Source of the DNA: Methylococcaceae bacterium
GTDB lineage: Bacteria; Pseudomonadota; Gammaproteobacteria; Methylococcales; Methylomonadaceae
Reading direction: 5' to 3'
Assembly: GCA_947454605.1 (NCBI GenBank)
Contig: CANGLL010000004.1
Coordinates: 1 to 38,728 of the forward strand
Length of the DNA: 38,728 bases
The notes beneath the pieces were generated by a model that searched no databases, was not told the DNA's origin, and saw nothing but the letters and a program-made list of their open reading frames with translations. Each line of letters starts with the position of its first letter. The first letter of the stretch is position 1. Positions 6,845-14,828 of this stretch are shown in pieces. A program made the translations under genes and the position numbers.

Positions 6845-8506
6845 TTATTTTTCTAACTGCTTAAATAAGTCAGCCATTGTAGGTGTGCCAACTGATTGTT
6901 GAGCATGATCCTTAATAGTGTGTGTTTCTTCGTCTTGATCTTTCGCTTTAATTGATAAAGAGATAGTTTTGGTTTTCTTATCAACACCGATAAATTTAGC
7001 TTCAAGTTCATCGCCTTCTTTCAACAAAGTGCGTGCATCTTCTACACGATCACGTTGGATTTCAGAAGCGCGTAAGTACCCTTCAACATTGTCAGCTAAA
7101 ATTACAACTGCTCCTTTAGCATCTACTTCTTTAATAGTACCTTTTACTAAGCTACCTTTTTCTTGTGTCGCTAAGAAGTTTTGGAAAGGATCTTGTTCAA
7201 GTTGCTTGATACCTAAAGAGATACGTTCACGCTCAGAATCAACTGCTAAGATAACAGTTTCTAATTCATCACCTTTCTTGAACTCACGAACTGATGCTTC
7301 ACCTTCATCTGCCCAAGAAATATCAGACATGTGAACCAAACCATCAATACCACCATCAAGACCGATAAAGATACCGAAGTCTGTGATAGATTTGATTTTT
7401 CCTGAGATTTTATCGCCTTTGTTATGAGTTGCTGCAAATTCATCCCATGGATTAGTTTTGCATTGTTTCATACCTAAAGAAATACGACGACGTTCTTCAT
7501 CAATTTCAAGAACCATCACTTCAACGTCATCACCTAATTGTACTAATTTAGATGGGTTAACGTTTTTGTTAGTCCAATCCATTTCAGAAACGTGAACTAA
7601 ACCTTCAACGCCTTCTTCAATTTCTACGAAGCAACCGTAATCAGTTAAGTTGTTTACTTTACCGAATACACGAGTGCCCGCTGGGTAACGACGCGCGATG
7701 TTTTGCCATGGATCTTCACCCATTTGTTTCATACCTAATGAAACACGGTTTTTATCTTTGTCGTATTTTAGAACTTTTACATTGATTTCTTGACCAATTT
7801 CAACACACTCAGATGGGTGACGAACACGACGCCATGCCATATCTGTAATGTGTAATAGGCCATCAATACCACCTAGATCAATAAACGCACCGTAATCTGT
7901 AAGGTTTTTAACAACACCTGTAACTACTGCACCTTCGTCTAGTGTTTTGAGTAATTCATCTCTTTCTGCGCTGTATTCTTTTTCAACTACTGCACGACGT
8001 GAAAGAACAACGTTATTACGTTTTTGGTCAATTTTAATGACTTTGAATTCAAGATCACGATTTTCTAAGAAAGTAGTGTCTCTAATAGGACGAACGTCAA
8101 CTAATGAACCGGGTAAGAAAGCACGTAATGCGCCGACCGATACAGTAAAACCGCCGCGAACTTTACCTGTGATAACACCGATAATAGTTGCTTCTTTTTC
8201 AAATGCTGTTTCAAGTTCAAACCAAGCTTTATTTTTCTTCGCTTTATCACGAGAAAGAAGAGTAGCTCCTAGGCCGTCTTCAAATAAATCCAACGCAACT
8301 TCAACTTCATCGCCGATAGATACTTCTAATTCACCGTTGTTGTTTAAGAATTGCCATTTTGGAATAACGCCTTCAGATTTTGAATGGGTACTTACGATAA
8401 CCATATCGTTTTCGATATCAATTACAGTACCAATCAACATTGCACCAGGACTCATTTTGGTCTTGGTTAAACTTTCTTCAAGTAACTCAGCAAAGCTTTC
8501 GCTCAT
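6845..8506 (-). CDS. rpsA: 30S ribosomal protein S1
   Basis: The 553-residue protein is built of six S1 OB-fold repeats, the later ones visible as repeated blocks such as [36 protein letters not shown] and [20 protein letters not shown]1 binds mRNA leaders on the 30S subunit and is needed to start translation on weak Shine-Dalgarno messages. I start it at ATG 8506 ([12 protein letters not shown]), which matches the family start and length (E. coli 557); an upstream in-frame TTG at 8521 adds only MGNNI. The site has just GGGA 9 bases upstream, in keeping with the usual weak S1 leader. A terminator separates it from cmk, and a leader hairpin lies just upstream. Confidence 0.97.
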   Translation of the reverse strand: MSESFAELLEESLTKTKMSPGAMLIGTVIDIENDMVIVSTHSKSEGVIPKWQFLNNNGELEVSIGDEVEVALDLFEDGLGATLLSRDKAKKNKAWFELETAFEKEATIIGVITGKVRGGFTVSVGALRAFLPGSLVDVRPIRDTTFLENRDLEFKVIKIDQKRNNVVLSRRAVVEKEYSAERDELLKTLDEGAVVTGVVKNLTDYGAFIDLGGIDGLLHITDMAWRRVRHPSECVEIGQEINVKVLKYDKDKNRVSLGMKQMGEDPWQNIARRYPAGTRVFGKVNNLTDYGCFVEIEEGVEGLVHVSEMDWTNKNVNPSKLVQLGDDVEVMVLEIDEERRRISLGMKQCKTNPWDEFAATHNKGDKISGKIKSITDFGIFIGLDGGIDGLVHMSDISWADEGEASVREFKKGDELETVILAVDSERERISLGIKQLEQDPFQNFLATQEKGSLVKGTIKEVDAKGAVVILADNVEGYLRASEIQRDRVEDARTLLKEGDELEAKFIGVDKKTKTISLSIKAKDQDEETHTIKDHAQQSVGTPTMADLFKQLEK

Positions 8507-8521
8507 TATATTATTTCCCAA

Positions 8522-8543
8522 GTTTGTTAGAACTCAAACAAAC
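8522..8543 (-). promoter_or_regulatory. Leader hairpin of rpsA
   Basis: GTTTGTT (minus strand, 8543-8537) and AACAAAC (8528-8522) form a 7-bp stem with an 8-base loop, extendable by a G-U and an A-U pair, ending about 15 bases before the ATG. E. coli rpsA uses a structured leader lacking a strong Shine-Dalgarno for S1 autoregulation, and this could play the same part. Confidence 0.5.
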
Positions 8544-8561
8544 CTTTTCTTTATCAAAGTT

Positions 8562-8585
8562 AAAAAAAAACCACATTATTGTGGT
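8562..8585 (-). terminator. Terminator between cmk and rpsA
   Basis: On the minus strand ACCACA (8585-8580) and TGTGGT (8575-8570) pair around ATAA and run into nine T. This should stop most transcription from the gyrA-cmk run, so rpsA needs read-through or its own promoter, probably inside the end of cmk. I did not find a convincing one. Confidence 0.85.
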
Positions 8586-8598
8586 CAGCCAATAATCC

Positions 8599-9255
8599 TT
8601 AATGGATTAAATTTATTACTTCTTCTATAACCTGATCTATCGTCAAGTCAGAAGAATCGATATAAAGGGCATTAGCCGCCATAGCTAAAGGAGCTGTTTC
8701 TCTCTCCCTATCACGACGATCTCGCGCCTCTATCTCGCTAGTTATTTCATCAATATTAGCATCGATTTCTTTTTCAATCAACTGTTTGTAACGTCTAGCG
8801 GCTCTTTTCTCTGCACTTGCCGTTAAAAAAACCTTATATTCAGCCTCAGGAAAAACCACCGTTCCCATATCGCGACCATCCGCCACCAAACCAGGTAACT
8901 GCTTAAAGTCCTGTTGTTTTTTCAGCAATACCCCACGTACGGCAGGGTAAGCAGCAATCTGAGAGGCTATACTACCTGTACTTTCTAAGCCTAATTGACT
9001 TGTGATATTTTCACCATTAAGTTTAACAATAAGCTCATCACCACAATCAAACTCTAACGTCATTGCACTAGCGACTTCTACGATGGTATCGACATCGCTT
9101 ACGTGAACCGACTCCCTTTGAATAGCAATCGCTAATGATCTATAAATAGAGCCACTGTCTAAATAGTGCCATCCTAATTTTTTTGACACTAAACGGCTTA
9201 CGGTACCTTTCCCTGCCCCACTTGGCCCATCAATCGTTAAGACTGGAATTGGCAT
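8599..9255 (-). CDS. cmk: Cytidylate kinase
   Basis: The 218-residue enzyme phosphorylates CMP and dCMP with ATP to the diphosphates in pyrimidine salvage. It shows the P-loop GPSGAGKGT (10-18), the CMP-binding segment LDSGSIYRSLA and the family block DGRDMGTVVFPEAE, followed by the Arg-rich lid (RDRRDRERETAPL). The ATG shares one base with the stop of tyrA-aroA (TAATG), so it is translationally coupled. The position before rpsA is the standard gammaproteobacterial one. Confidence 0.96.
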   Translation of the reverse strand: MPIPVLTIDGPSGAGKGTVSRLVSKKLGWHYLDSGSIYRSLAIAIQRESVHVSDVDTIVEVASAMTLEFDCGDELIVKLNGENITSQLGLESTGSIASQIAAYPAVRGVLLKKQQDFKQLPGLVADGRDMGTVVFPEAEYKVFLTASAEKRAARRYKQLIEKEIDANIDEITSEIEARDRRDRERETAPLAMAANALYIDSSDLTIDQVIEEVINLIH

Positions 9256-11450
9256 TAAGACTCCTCACACACCAAATCTAAACCAAAACTCTTAACAAGG
9301 TCTTTAAACTCAGGGAACGAGGTATTTACATTGGCACAATCAAGTACTGTGATAGGAGCAGTTGCACGCAACCCAGCAATTGAGAATGACATAGCAATGC
9401 GATGATCACCATGTGACGTCACCACCCCACCACCTATTGAACCACCCTGAATAACCATACCATCTTCAGTCGACTGGGCATCAACACCTAAAATTTGTAA
9501 CCCATCCGCCATGACTTGAATACGATCAGATTCTTTTACTCTTAACTCTTCCGCACCGGTTAGACGGGTTTGACCTTCTGCACAAGCGGCAGCCACAAAT
9601 AAGACAGGGAACTCATCGATCGCAAGTGGCACTAAGTCTTCTGGTATATCGATGCCTTTTAAAGGACTATAAACCACATGCAAATCTGCCACGGGCTCAC
9701 CACCGACAGTACGCTCATTAAGCACTTCAATTTTAGCGCCCATCAATCTTAAAATATCGATCACGCCTGTTCGCGTTGGGTTAATACCCACATGCTTCAA
9801 TAATAAATCTGATCCTGGTGCAATTGACGCACCTACTAAAAAGAATGCCGCCGATGAGATATCACTTGGCACATCAATATCACATGCCGTTAACTTACCT
9901 TTAGCATTGATAGTGACTTTACTACCTTCTTTATGAACTGGATATGAAAATCCTGACAACATACGTTCAGTATGGTCGCGTGTTGGTGCCGGCTCTACGA
10001 CACTGGTGTCACCTTCTGCGTACATACCTGCTAATAATAAACATGATTTAACCTGAGCACTTGCCATAGGCATTTCATAATCTATGGCTGTTAACTGCCC
10101 CGATTTACCTGTGATATAAAGTGGTGCTGTGCCTGCTTCTGTTGTTTTGATATCAGCACCCATTGTTGCCAAGGGGCCAGTCACACGCTTCATCGGACGA
10201 CCCGATAATGATTTATCACCTGTCAAAACAGAATCGAAAGCCTGGCCGGCTAATAAACCACTCAATAAGCGCATTGAAGTACCTGAATTACCAAGATACA
10301 GTTCATTTTTAGGCGCTTTTAAACCATGTTTACCTACACCGTGAATTGTCAAACAACCATTCTCAGGCCCTTCAATTTCAACACCCATATCACGGAAAGC
10401 TTGGAGAGTTGCCAATGCATCCTCAGCTTCAAGAAAGCCTTTTACATGGGTAACGCCATCCGCTAAAGAGCCCAACATGATTGAGCGATGAGACATTGAT
10501 TTATCGCCAGGAACTCGGCCCTCACCCTTTAACGAACCGCCGGGTTGAACTTGAAATGTGATTGATTTAGACATATTTCCTTCAAACTGATTAAGAAAGC
10601 GTTGCCGCGCAGTATTGGCATACGCAAAGGTTGATAAAAGTTGCTGGCTATCATCATTTTCCAGCAAATCCTGTATTTTATCTAATTGCTGCTTTGTTTG
10701 CTGAAGCAATGGAATTATTTCGTTCTTATTGAGCAGGCAAATATCCCGCCACATAGTCGGATCGCTGGAAGCAATGCGGGTAAAATCCCTGAAACCGCCC
10801 GCCGCATATTTAAAGATCTCAGACTGCTGATCTTTGTGACCCAACATATTAACTAAAGCAAATGCAAGTATATGAGGCAAATGACTTGTCGCCGCCAAGA
10901 TTTCATCATGACGACTCACAGACATCACTGAAACATCTGAACCTATTCGTTGCCAAAATAATTTAATTTTGTCTAATGCTTTAAGATCAGTATTTGTGAG
11001 TGGCGTTATGATTAATCGTCTGTTTAAAAATAAATCATAAAATGAGGCTTCGACACCACTTTGTTCAGCACCCGCAATAGGATGTGCAGGGATTAAATTA
11101 TCTGGAACGACACCAAAAACCTGTTGCGCTGCATCAACAATACTGGCTTTAGTACTGCCGACATCGGTGTATATTGTTTGATCTGACCAATACGGTTTGA
11201 GCTGTTCAAATATATTTTCTAAGGCTGCAACAGGGGTAGCAATCAGAACACAGTCGGCATTTTTAACAGCCTGTTCTATTTGCAGATAATAGTCATCTAT
11301 AACCCCTAATTCCTTTGCCTTCTGTAAATTTTCTTTATCTTCTTCTCGACCAAAACCTACTATTCGCTTTGATAAGCCATAATATCTAGCAGCCTGAGCA
11401 ACTGAGCCACCCATCAAGCCCACACCGATAATACATAAACTATCAAACAT
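9255..11450 (-). CDS. tyrA-aroA: Fused prephenate dehydrogenase / EPSP synthase
   Basis: One 731-residue frame joins two shikimate/tyrosine enzymes. Residues 1 to about 290 are the NAD(P)-dependent prephenate dehydrogenase: Rossmann motif GVGLMGGS (9-16) and PAHPIAGAEQSG (121-132). From Met293 (MSKSITFQ) onward it is 3-phosphoshikimate 1-carboxyvinyltransferase, with GDKSMSHR (315-322), LYLGNSGTSMRLL and RVKESDRI; this half makes EPSP from shikimate-3-phosphate and PEP. The fusion is known from Pseudomonas and related gammaproteobacteria, where the TyrA half may be cyclohexadienyl-specific. The internal Met293 could in principle give a separate AroA, but there is no clear Shine-Dalgarno. Single-base overlaps with hisC and cmk couple the three. 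Confidence 0.96.
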   Translation of the reverse strand: MFDSLCIIGVGLMGGSVAQAARYYGLSKRIVGFGREEDKENLQKAKELGVIDDYYLQIEQAVKNADCVLIATPVAALENIFEQLKPYWSDQTIYTDVGSTKASIVDAAQQVFGVVPDNLIPAHPIAGAEQSGVEASFYDLFLNRRLIITPLTNTDLKALDKIKLFWQRIGSDVSVMSVSRHDEILAATSHLPHILAFALVNMLGHKDQQSEIFKYAAGGFRDFTRIASSDPTMWRDICLLNKNEIIPLLQQTKQQLDKIQDLLENDDSQQLLSTFAYANTARQRFLNQFEGNMSKSITFQVQPGGSLKGEGRVPGDKSMSHRSIMLGSLADGVTHVKGFLEAEDALATLQAFRDMGVEIEGPENGCLTIHGVGKHGLKAPKNELYLGNSGTSMRLLSGLLAGQAFDSVLTGDKSLSGRPMKRVTGPLATMGADIKTTEAGTAPLYITGKSGQLTAIDYEMPMASAQVKSCLLLAGMYAEGDTSVVEPAPTRDHTERMLSGFSYPVHKEGSKVTINAKGKLTACDIDVPSDISSAAFFLVGASIAPGSDLLLKHVGINPTRTGVIDILRLMGAKIEVLNERTVGGEPVADLHVVYSPLKGIDIPEDLVPLAIDEFPVLFVAAACAEGQTRLTGAEELRVKESDRIQVMADGLQILGVDAQSTEDGMVIQGGSIGGGVVTSHGDHRIAMSFSIAGLRATAPITVLDCANVNTSFPEFKDLVKSFGLDLVCEES

Positions 11451-12559
11451 TATTTAAGCGTTTCTGCCAAAGCTTTTAGAAAAACTTTATTTTCCGTTTC
11501 AGTACCAATACTAATACGCAAATGATGGGGTAATTCATAGTTAGCTACCGGTCTGACGATAACGCCTCTCCTGAGCAGAGCTTCATAAATGTCTTGTCCT
11601 GACTGTTTAATATCCACTAAAACAAAATTACCTGATGAAGGGATCCATTCAAGATTTAACGCTTTAAATCCTTCGGTTAACTGCAACATGCCTGACGCAT
11701 TAACTCGAATCGTTTCTTGCAAATGCTCTTCGTCATTAAGCGCTGCTTCTGCAGCAACCAAAGCCAAGGTATTATTATTAAAAGGTTGTCGTACACGATT
11801 AAGAATATCTGCCATTTCTGGGCTAGATAACCCATACCCTACTCGTAAGCCTGCTAAACCATAGGCTTTTGAAAAAGTACGTGTGATTAATAAATTAGGG
11901 AATTTCTTTAGCCATTCAATAGAATCAATAGAATCAATAGCCTCTAATGAGCTCACAAATTCAAAATACGCTTCATCCAACACACAAATACAAGTATCTG
12001 GTAAAGCCTTAATAAAACGCTCCACGCTGTCTTGTGATAATAATGTGCCCGTTGGATTATTTGGATTAGCTATAAAAACTATGCGTGTCTTATCCGTAAC
12101 CGCTTTTAACATGGCATCTAAATCATGACCATAGTTAAGCGCTGGAACGACGACTGCTTTAGCACCCACTGATTGCGTCACGATGGGATAAACGGCAAAA
12201 GCATGTTGAGAAAATACCACTTCATGCAATGGAGTTAAAAACGCTCTTGCAACTAATTCCAACAATTCGTTAGAACCATTCCCTAAAGTAATTTGTTCTG
12301 GAGAAACAGAATACTTATTTGATAGGGTTTGTTTTAAAGAAAATCCACTACCATCTGGATATAAGGCCAATCCTGATAAGGCTTGTTGAATAGCGGCTAA
12401 AGCCTTTTTTCCTGGTCCTATAGGGTTCTCATTAGACGCTAATTTAACGATGTTCGTTAGACCTAATTCACGTTCTAACTCTTCAATGGGTTTACCTGCT
12501 TTGTAGGGAATGAGTTGTTGAACACCCAATGAGGCAAGGTTATAAATAGTATTGTTCAT
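11450..12559 (-). CDS. hisC: Histidinol-phosphate / aromatic aminotransferase HisC
   Basis: The 369-residue PLP enzyme is a fold-type I aminotransferase of the HisC family: SNENPIGPG (42-50), ANPNNPTG (164-171), DEAYFEF (195-201) and the Schiff-base Lys231 in RTFSKAYGLAGLR. It converts imidazole-acetol phosphate to histidinol phosphate. In this aromatic cluster the orthologue (often called HisC2) is also suspected of transaminating prephenate or arylpyruvates, which I infer from context only. Its stop overlaps the tyrA-aroA start by one base. A short in-frame tandem repeat gives the sequence IDSIDS near residue 208. Confidence 0.94.
   Translation of the reverse strand: MNNTIYNLASLGVQQLIPYKAGKPIEELERELGLTNIVKLASNENPIGPGKKALAAIQQALSGLALYPDGSGFSLKQTLSNKYSVSPEQITLGNGSNELLELVARAFLTPLHEVVFSQHAFAVYPIVTQSVGAKAVVVPALNYGHDLDAMLKAVTDKTRIVFIANPNNPTGTLLSQDSVERFIKALPDTCICVLDEAYFEFVSSLEAIDSIDSIEWLKKFPNLLITRTFSKAYGLAGLRVGYGLSSPEMADILNRVRQPFNNNTLALVAAEAALNDEEHLQETIRVNASGMLQLTEGFKALNLEWIPSSGNFVLVDIKQSGQDIYEALLRRGVIVRPVANYELPHHLRISIGTETENKVFLKALAETLK
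11921..11938. repeat. Nine-base tandem repeat inside hisC
   Basis: AGAATCAAT is repeated twice head to tail, with a partial third unit (TTCAAT) before it. It keeps the reading frame and encodes IDSIDS on the minus strand in a surface-type segment after DEAYFEF. It probably arose by slippage. Confidence 0.6.
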
Positions 12560-12599
12560 GGTAATTTAATAAACTGTATTTTTAAGATCAAAGCCTAAA

Positions 12600-13685
12600 C
12601 TAAAGCACTGCTTTTGGATAAGACCCTAATAGCTTGAACATTTTAACGCGCTCTTTGACCGTTTCTAAGGCTTCAGAAACGGCTCTATCATCACTGTGCC
12701 CCTCAATATCGATAAAGAACAAATAATCCCACAAGCCTTGTCTTGATGGTCTCGATTCGATATTAACCATACCAATACCAAATTTTGCAAAAGGCTCTAA
12801 GATTTTGTGTAACGCGCCCGGTTGATTACCTGTAGACACCACCAATGACGTTTTATCATTGCCTGTAGGCGTAGGGGATTGTTGACCGATAATAATAAAG
12901 CGAGTGGTATTATTAGGCTCATCTTCAATATTACTTTCGATAATTTCTAAATGATAAACATCTGCTGCAGCAATACCTGCAATAGCAACAGCGTGCTTAT
13001 TTAAAGAAGCTAATCGCGCAGCTCCTGCATTACTATTAACAGCCGTTTGTTTGACACCAGGAAGATGGTTATCTAACCATTGGCGACATTGCGCCAAAGA
13101 TTGTTGATGTGAGAATACTTCAGTGATCTCTGCCAAATTACTATTAAGCCCCATCAAATTTTGATGCACGCGTATCTCAACCTCGCCACAAATATTTAAG
13201 GTCGACGTAGAAAAACGATCCAAAGTGTGGCTAATGACACCTTCTGTAGAATTTTCTACCGGCACTACACCAAACTGACATTTACCTGATTCAACTGCAC
13301 TAAAAATTTCATTGATGGTAATAACGGGGAAACTCTTGACCGCATGACCAAAGTGTTTAAATACTGCTTGTTGAGTAAAAGTGCCCTCTGGCCCTAAAAA
13401 AGCAATATCCATGGGTTTTTCTAATGCCAAACACGCAGACATTAATTCTCTGAAAAAACGCACCGCTGTTAAATCTTCCAAAGGACCTTGATTCAACTCC
13501 ATGATACGTCTTAAAACTAATGATTCTCTATCGGGACGATAAAAAGTACCTTGCTCACCTTCCGCTATTTTAGTTTTTGCAACCTCCATTGCACAAGCAG
13601 CTCGCTGGTTAATTAATTGCAAAATCTGCGCATCAATAGCGTCAATTTTTTTTCTTAACTCAGCTAATGGGGTGACTAATGACAT
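12600..13685 (-). CDS. pheA: P-protein: chorismate mutase / prephenate dehydratase
   Basis: The 361-residue bifunctional enzyme makes phenylpyruvate. Residues 1 to about 90 are an AroQ chorismate mutase helix domain (LRKKIDAIDAQILQLINQRA). Residues about 93-270 are prephenate dehydratase, with GPEGTFTQQA (98-107) and the catalytic NTTRF (259-263). Residues about 280-361 are an ACT domain with GALHKILEPF (290-299) and ESRPSR (310-315), which bind phenylalanine for feedback inhibition. The length is usual for the family. It sits between serC and hisC with gaps of 29 and 40 bases in one minus-strand run. Confidence 0.96.
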   Translation of the reverse strand: MSLVTPLAELRKKIDAIDAQILQLINQRAACAMEVAKTKIAEGEQGTFYRPDRESLVLRRIMELNQGPLEDLTAVRFFRELMSACLALEKPMDIAFLGPEGTFTQQAVFKHFGHAVKSFPVITINEIFSAVESGKCQFGVVPVENSTEGVISHTLDRFSTSTLNICGEVEIRVHQNLMGLNSNLAEITEVFSHQQSLAQCRQWLDNHLPGVKQTAVNSNAGAARLASLNKHAVAIAGIAAADVYHLEIIESNIEDEPNNTTRFIIIGQQSPTPTGNDKTSLVVSTGNQPGALHKILEPFAKFGIGMVNIESRPSRQGLWDYLFFIDIEGHSDDRAVSEALETVKERVKMFKLLGSYPKAVL

Positions 13686-13714
13686 ATCTAGTGCTCGGTA
13701 TAAGATTATTAAGT

Positions 13715-14794
13715 TTAATGGGTGCGTTCAAATTCAATCATAAAATCAATCAGAGCCTTAACACCAGCCTCTGGCATTGCATTATAAATACTTGCTCTCA
13801 TCCCACCTACTGAACGATGTCCTCTTAATTCAAATAAACCTTGAGTTTCGGCAGACTTTAAGAACACCTGATCTAAATTCGCATCTGCCAAGATAAAAGG
13901 CACATTCATTCGTGAGCGATAAGAAACATCAACAGGATTTGAATACAAGGTAGATTGATCAATGGCTTGATAAAGCTTTGCCGCCTTAGCGTTATTAAAT
14001 TGCTCCATAGCTGCTACACCGCCTTGCGCTTTTAACCACTTAAGCACCAGGCCTACCAAATACCAGTTATAGGTAGCGGGGGTATTTAACATTGAATGAC
14101 TTTTAGCTTGTTCTTGATAATCAAAAACAGGGGGCGTCGTTTTACTGGCATAACCCAACAAATCCTCTCTAACAATAACAACAGTAACGCCCGCAGGACC
14201 CATATTTTTTTGAGTCCCTGCATAAATCAAACCATAGCGACTAACGTCAATCACTCTTGAAAGAATATTGGATGACATATCAGCGACTAAAGGGAGTCCT
14301 TTAGCATTAGGAATTTTTGAGAACTCTACGCCGTGAATTGTTTCATTAGTCGTGTAATGTAAATAAGCAGCTTGCTCATCCAACACCCAATTAGATTCTT
14401 CTGGAACTGTGGTATAGCCACTATTTTCCGAACTCGCACTCACCAATACATCACAAAAGTTTTGCGCATCAATGACTGCTTTTTCTGACCAAGCGCCTGT
14501 TTTTACATAACAAGCACTCGATTTGCCTCTAAGAATATTTTGCGGTATTAATGAAAACTGTGCTGACGCACCACCTTGTAAAAACAATACTTTATAATTG
14601 TCAGGTATCGCCATCAAAGCTCTTAAATCACTTTCTAATTGCTCTGCAATAGTGGGGAAACAATTGCCTCGATGACTCATTTCCAACACAGATTGACCAG
14701 AACCTTGCCAATCTAATAATTCTTGCTGAGCTTGCAACAATACTGATTTTGGAAATACAGAAGGACCCGCACTAAAATTATAAATCTCAGACAT
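13715..14794 (-). CDS. serC: Phosphoserine aminotransferase
   Basis: The 359-residue PLP enzyme converts 3-phosphohydroxypyruvate to phosphoserine and acts in pyridoxine synthesis on the analogous hydroxybutanoate. It begins with the family signature NFSAGPSVFP (6-15), has the HRG motif (41-43) and carries the PLP lysine Lys196 in GTQKNMGPAGVT. The C-terminal LRGHRSVGGMRASIYNAMP block is standard. It follows gyrA by 34 bases, as in many gammaproteobacteria. Confidence 0.97.
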   Translation of the reverse strand: MSEIYNFSAGPSVFPKSVLLQAQQELLDWQGSGQSVLEMSHRGNCFPTIAEQLESDLRALMAIPDNYKVLFLQGGASAQFSLIPQNILRGKSSACYVKTGAWSEKAVIDAQNFCDVLVSASSENSGYTTVPEESNWVLDEQAAYLHYTTNETIHGVEFSKIPNAKGLPLVADMSSNILSRVIDVSRYGLIYAGTQKNMGPAGVTVVIVREDLLGYASKTTPPVFDYQEQAKSHSMLNTPATYNWYLVGLVLKWLKAQGGVAAMEQFNNAKAAKLYQAIDQSTLYSNPVDVSYRSRMNVPFILADANLDQVFLKSAETQGLFELRGHRSVGGMRASIYNAMPEAGVKALIDFMIEFERTH

Positions 14795-14828
14795 TGTTTA
14801 TCTCGTGATCATGAAGACTTAACAACAC

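Noticed and set aside
7947-8630. 227-codon plus-strand frame opposite rpsA
   Set aside because: It is the antisense shadow of the S1 gene: Ser/Thr-rich, no family match and no ribosome site.
10129-10344. Plus-strand frame opposite tyrA-aroA
   Set aside because: Low-complexity shadow of the AroA coding strand without signals.
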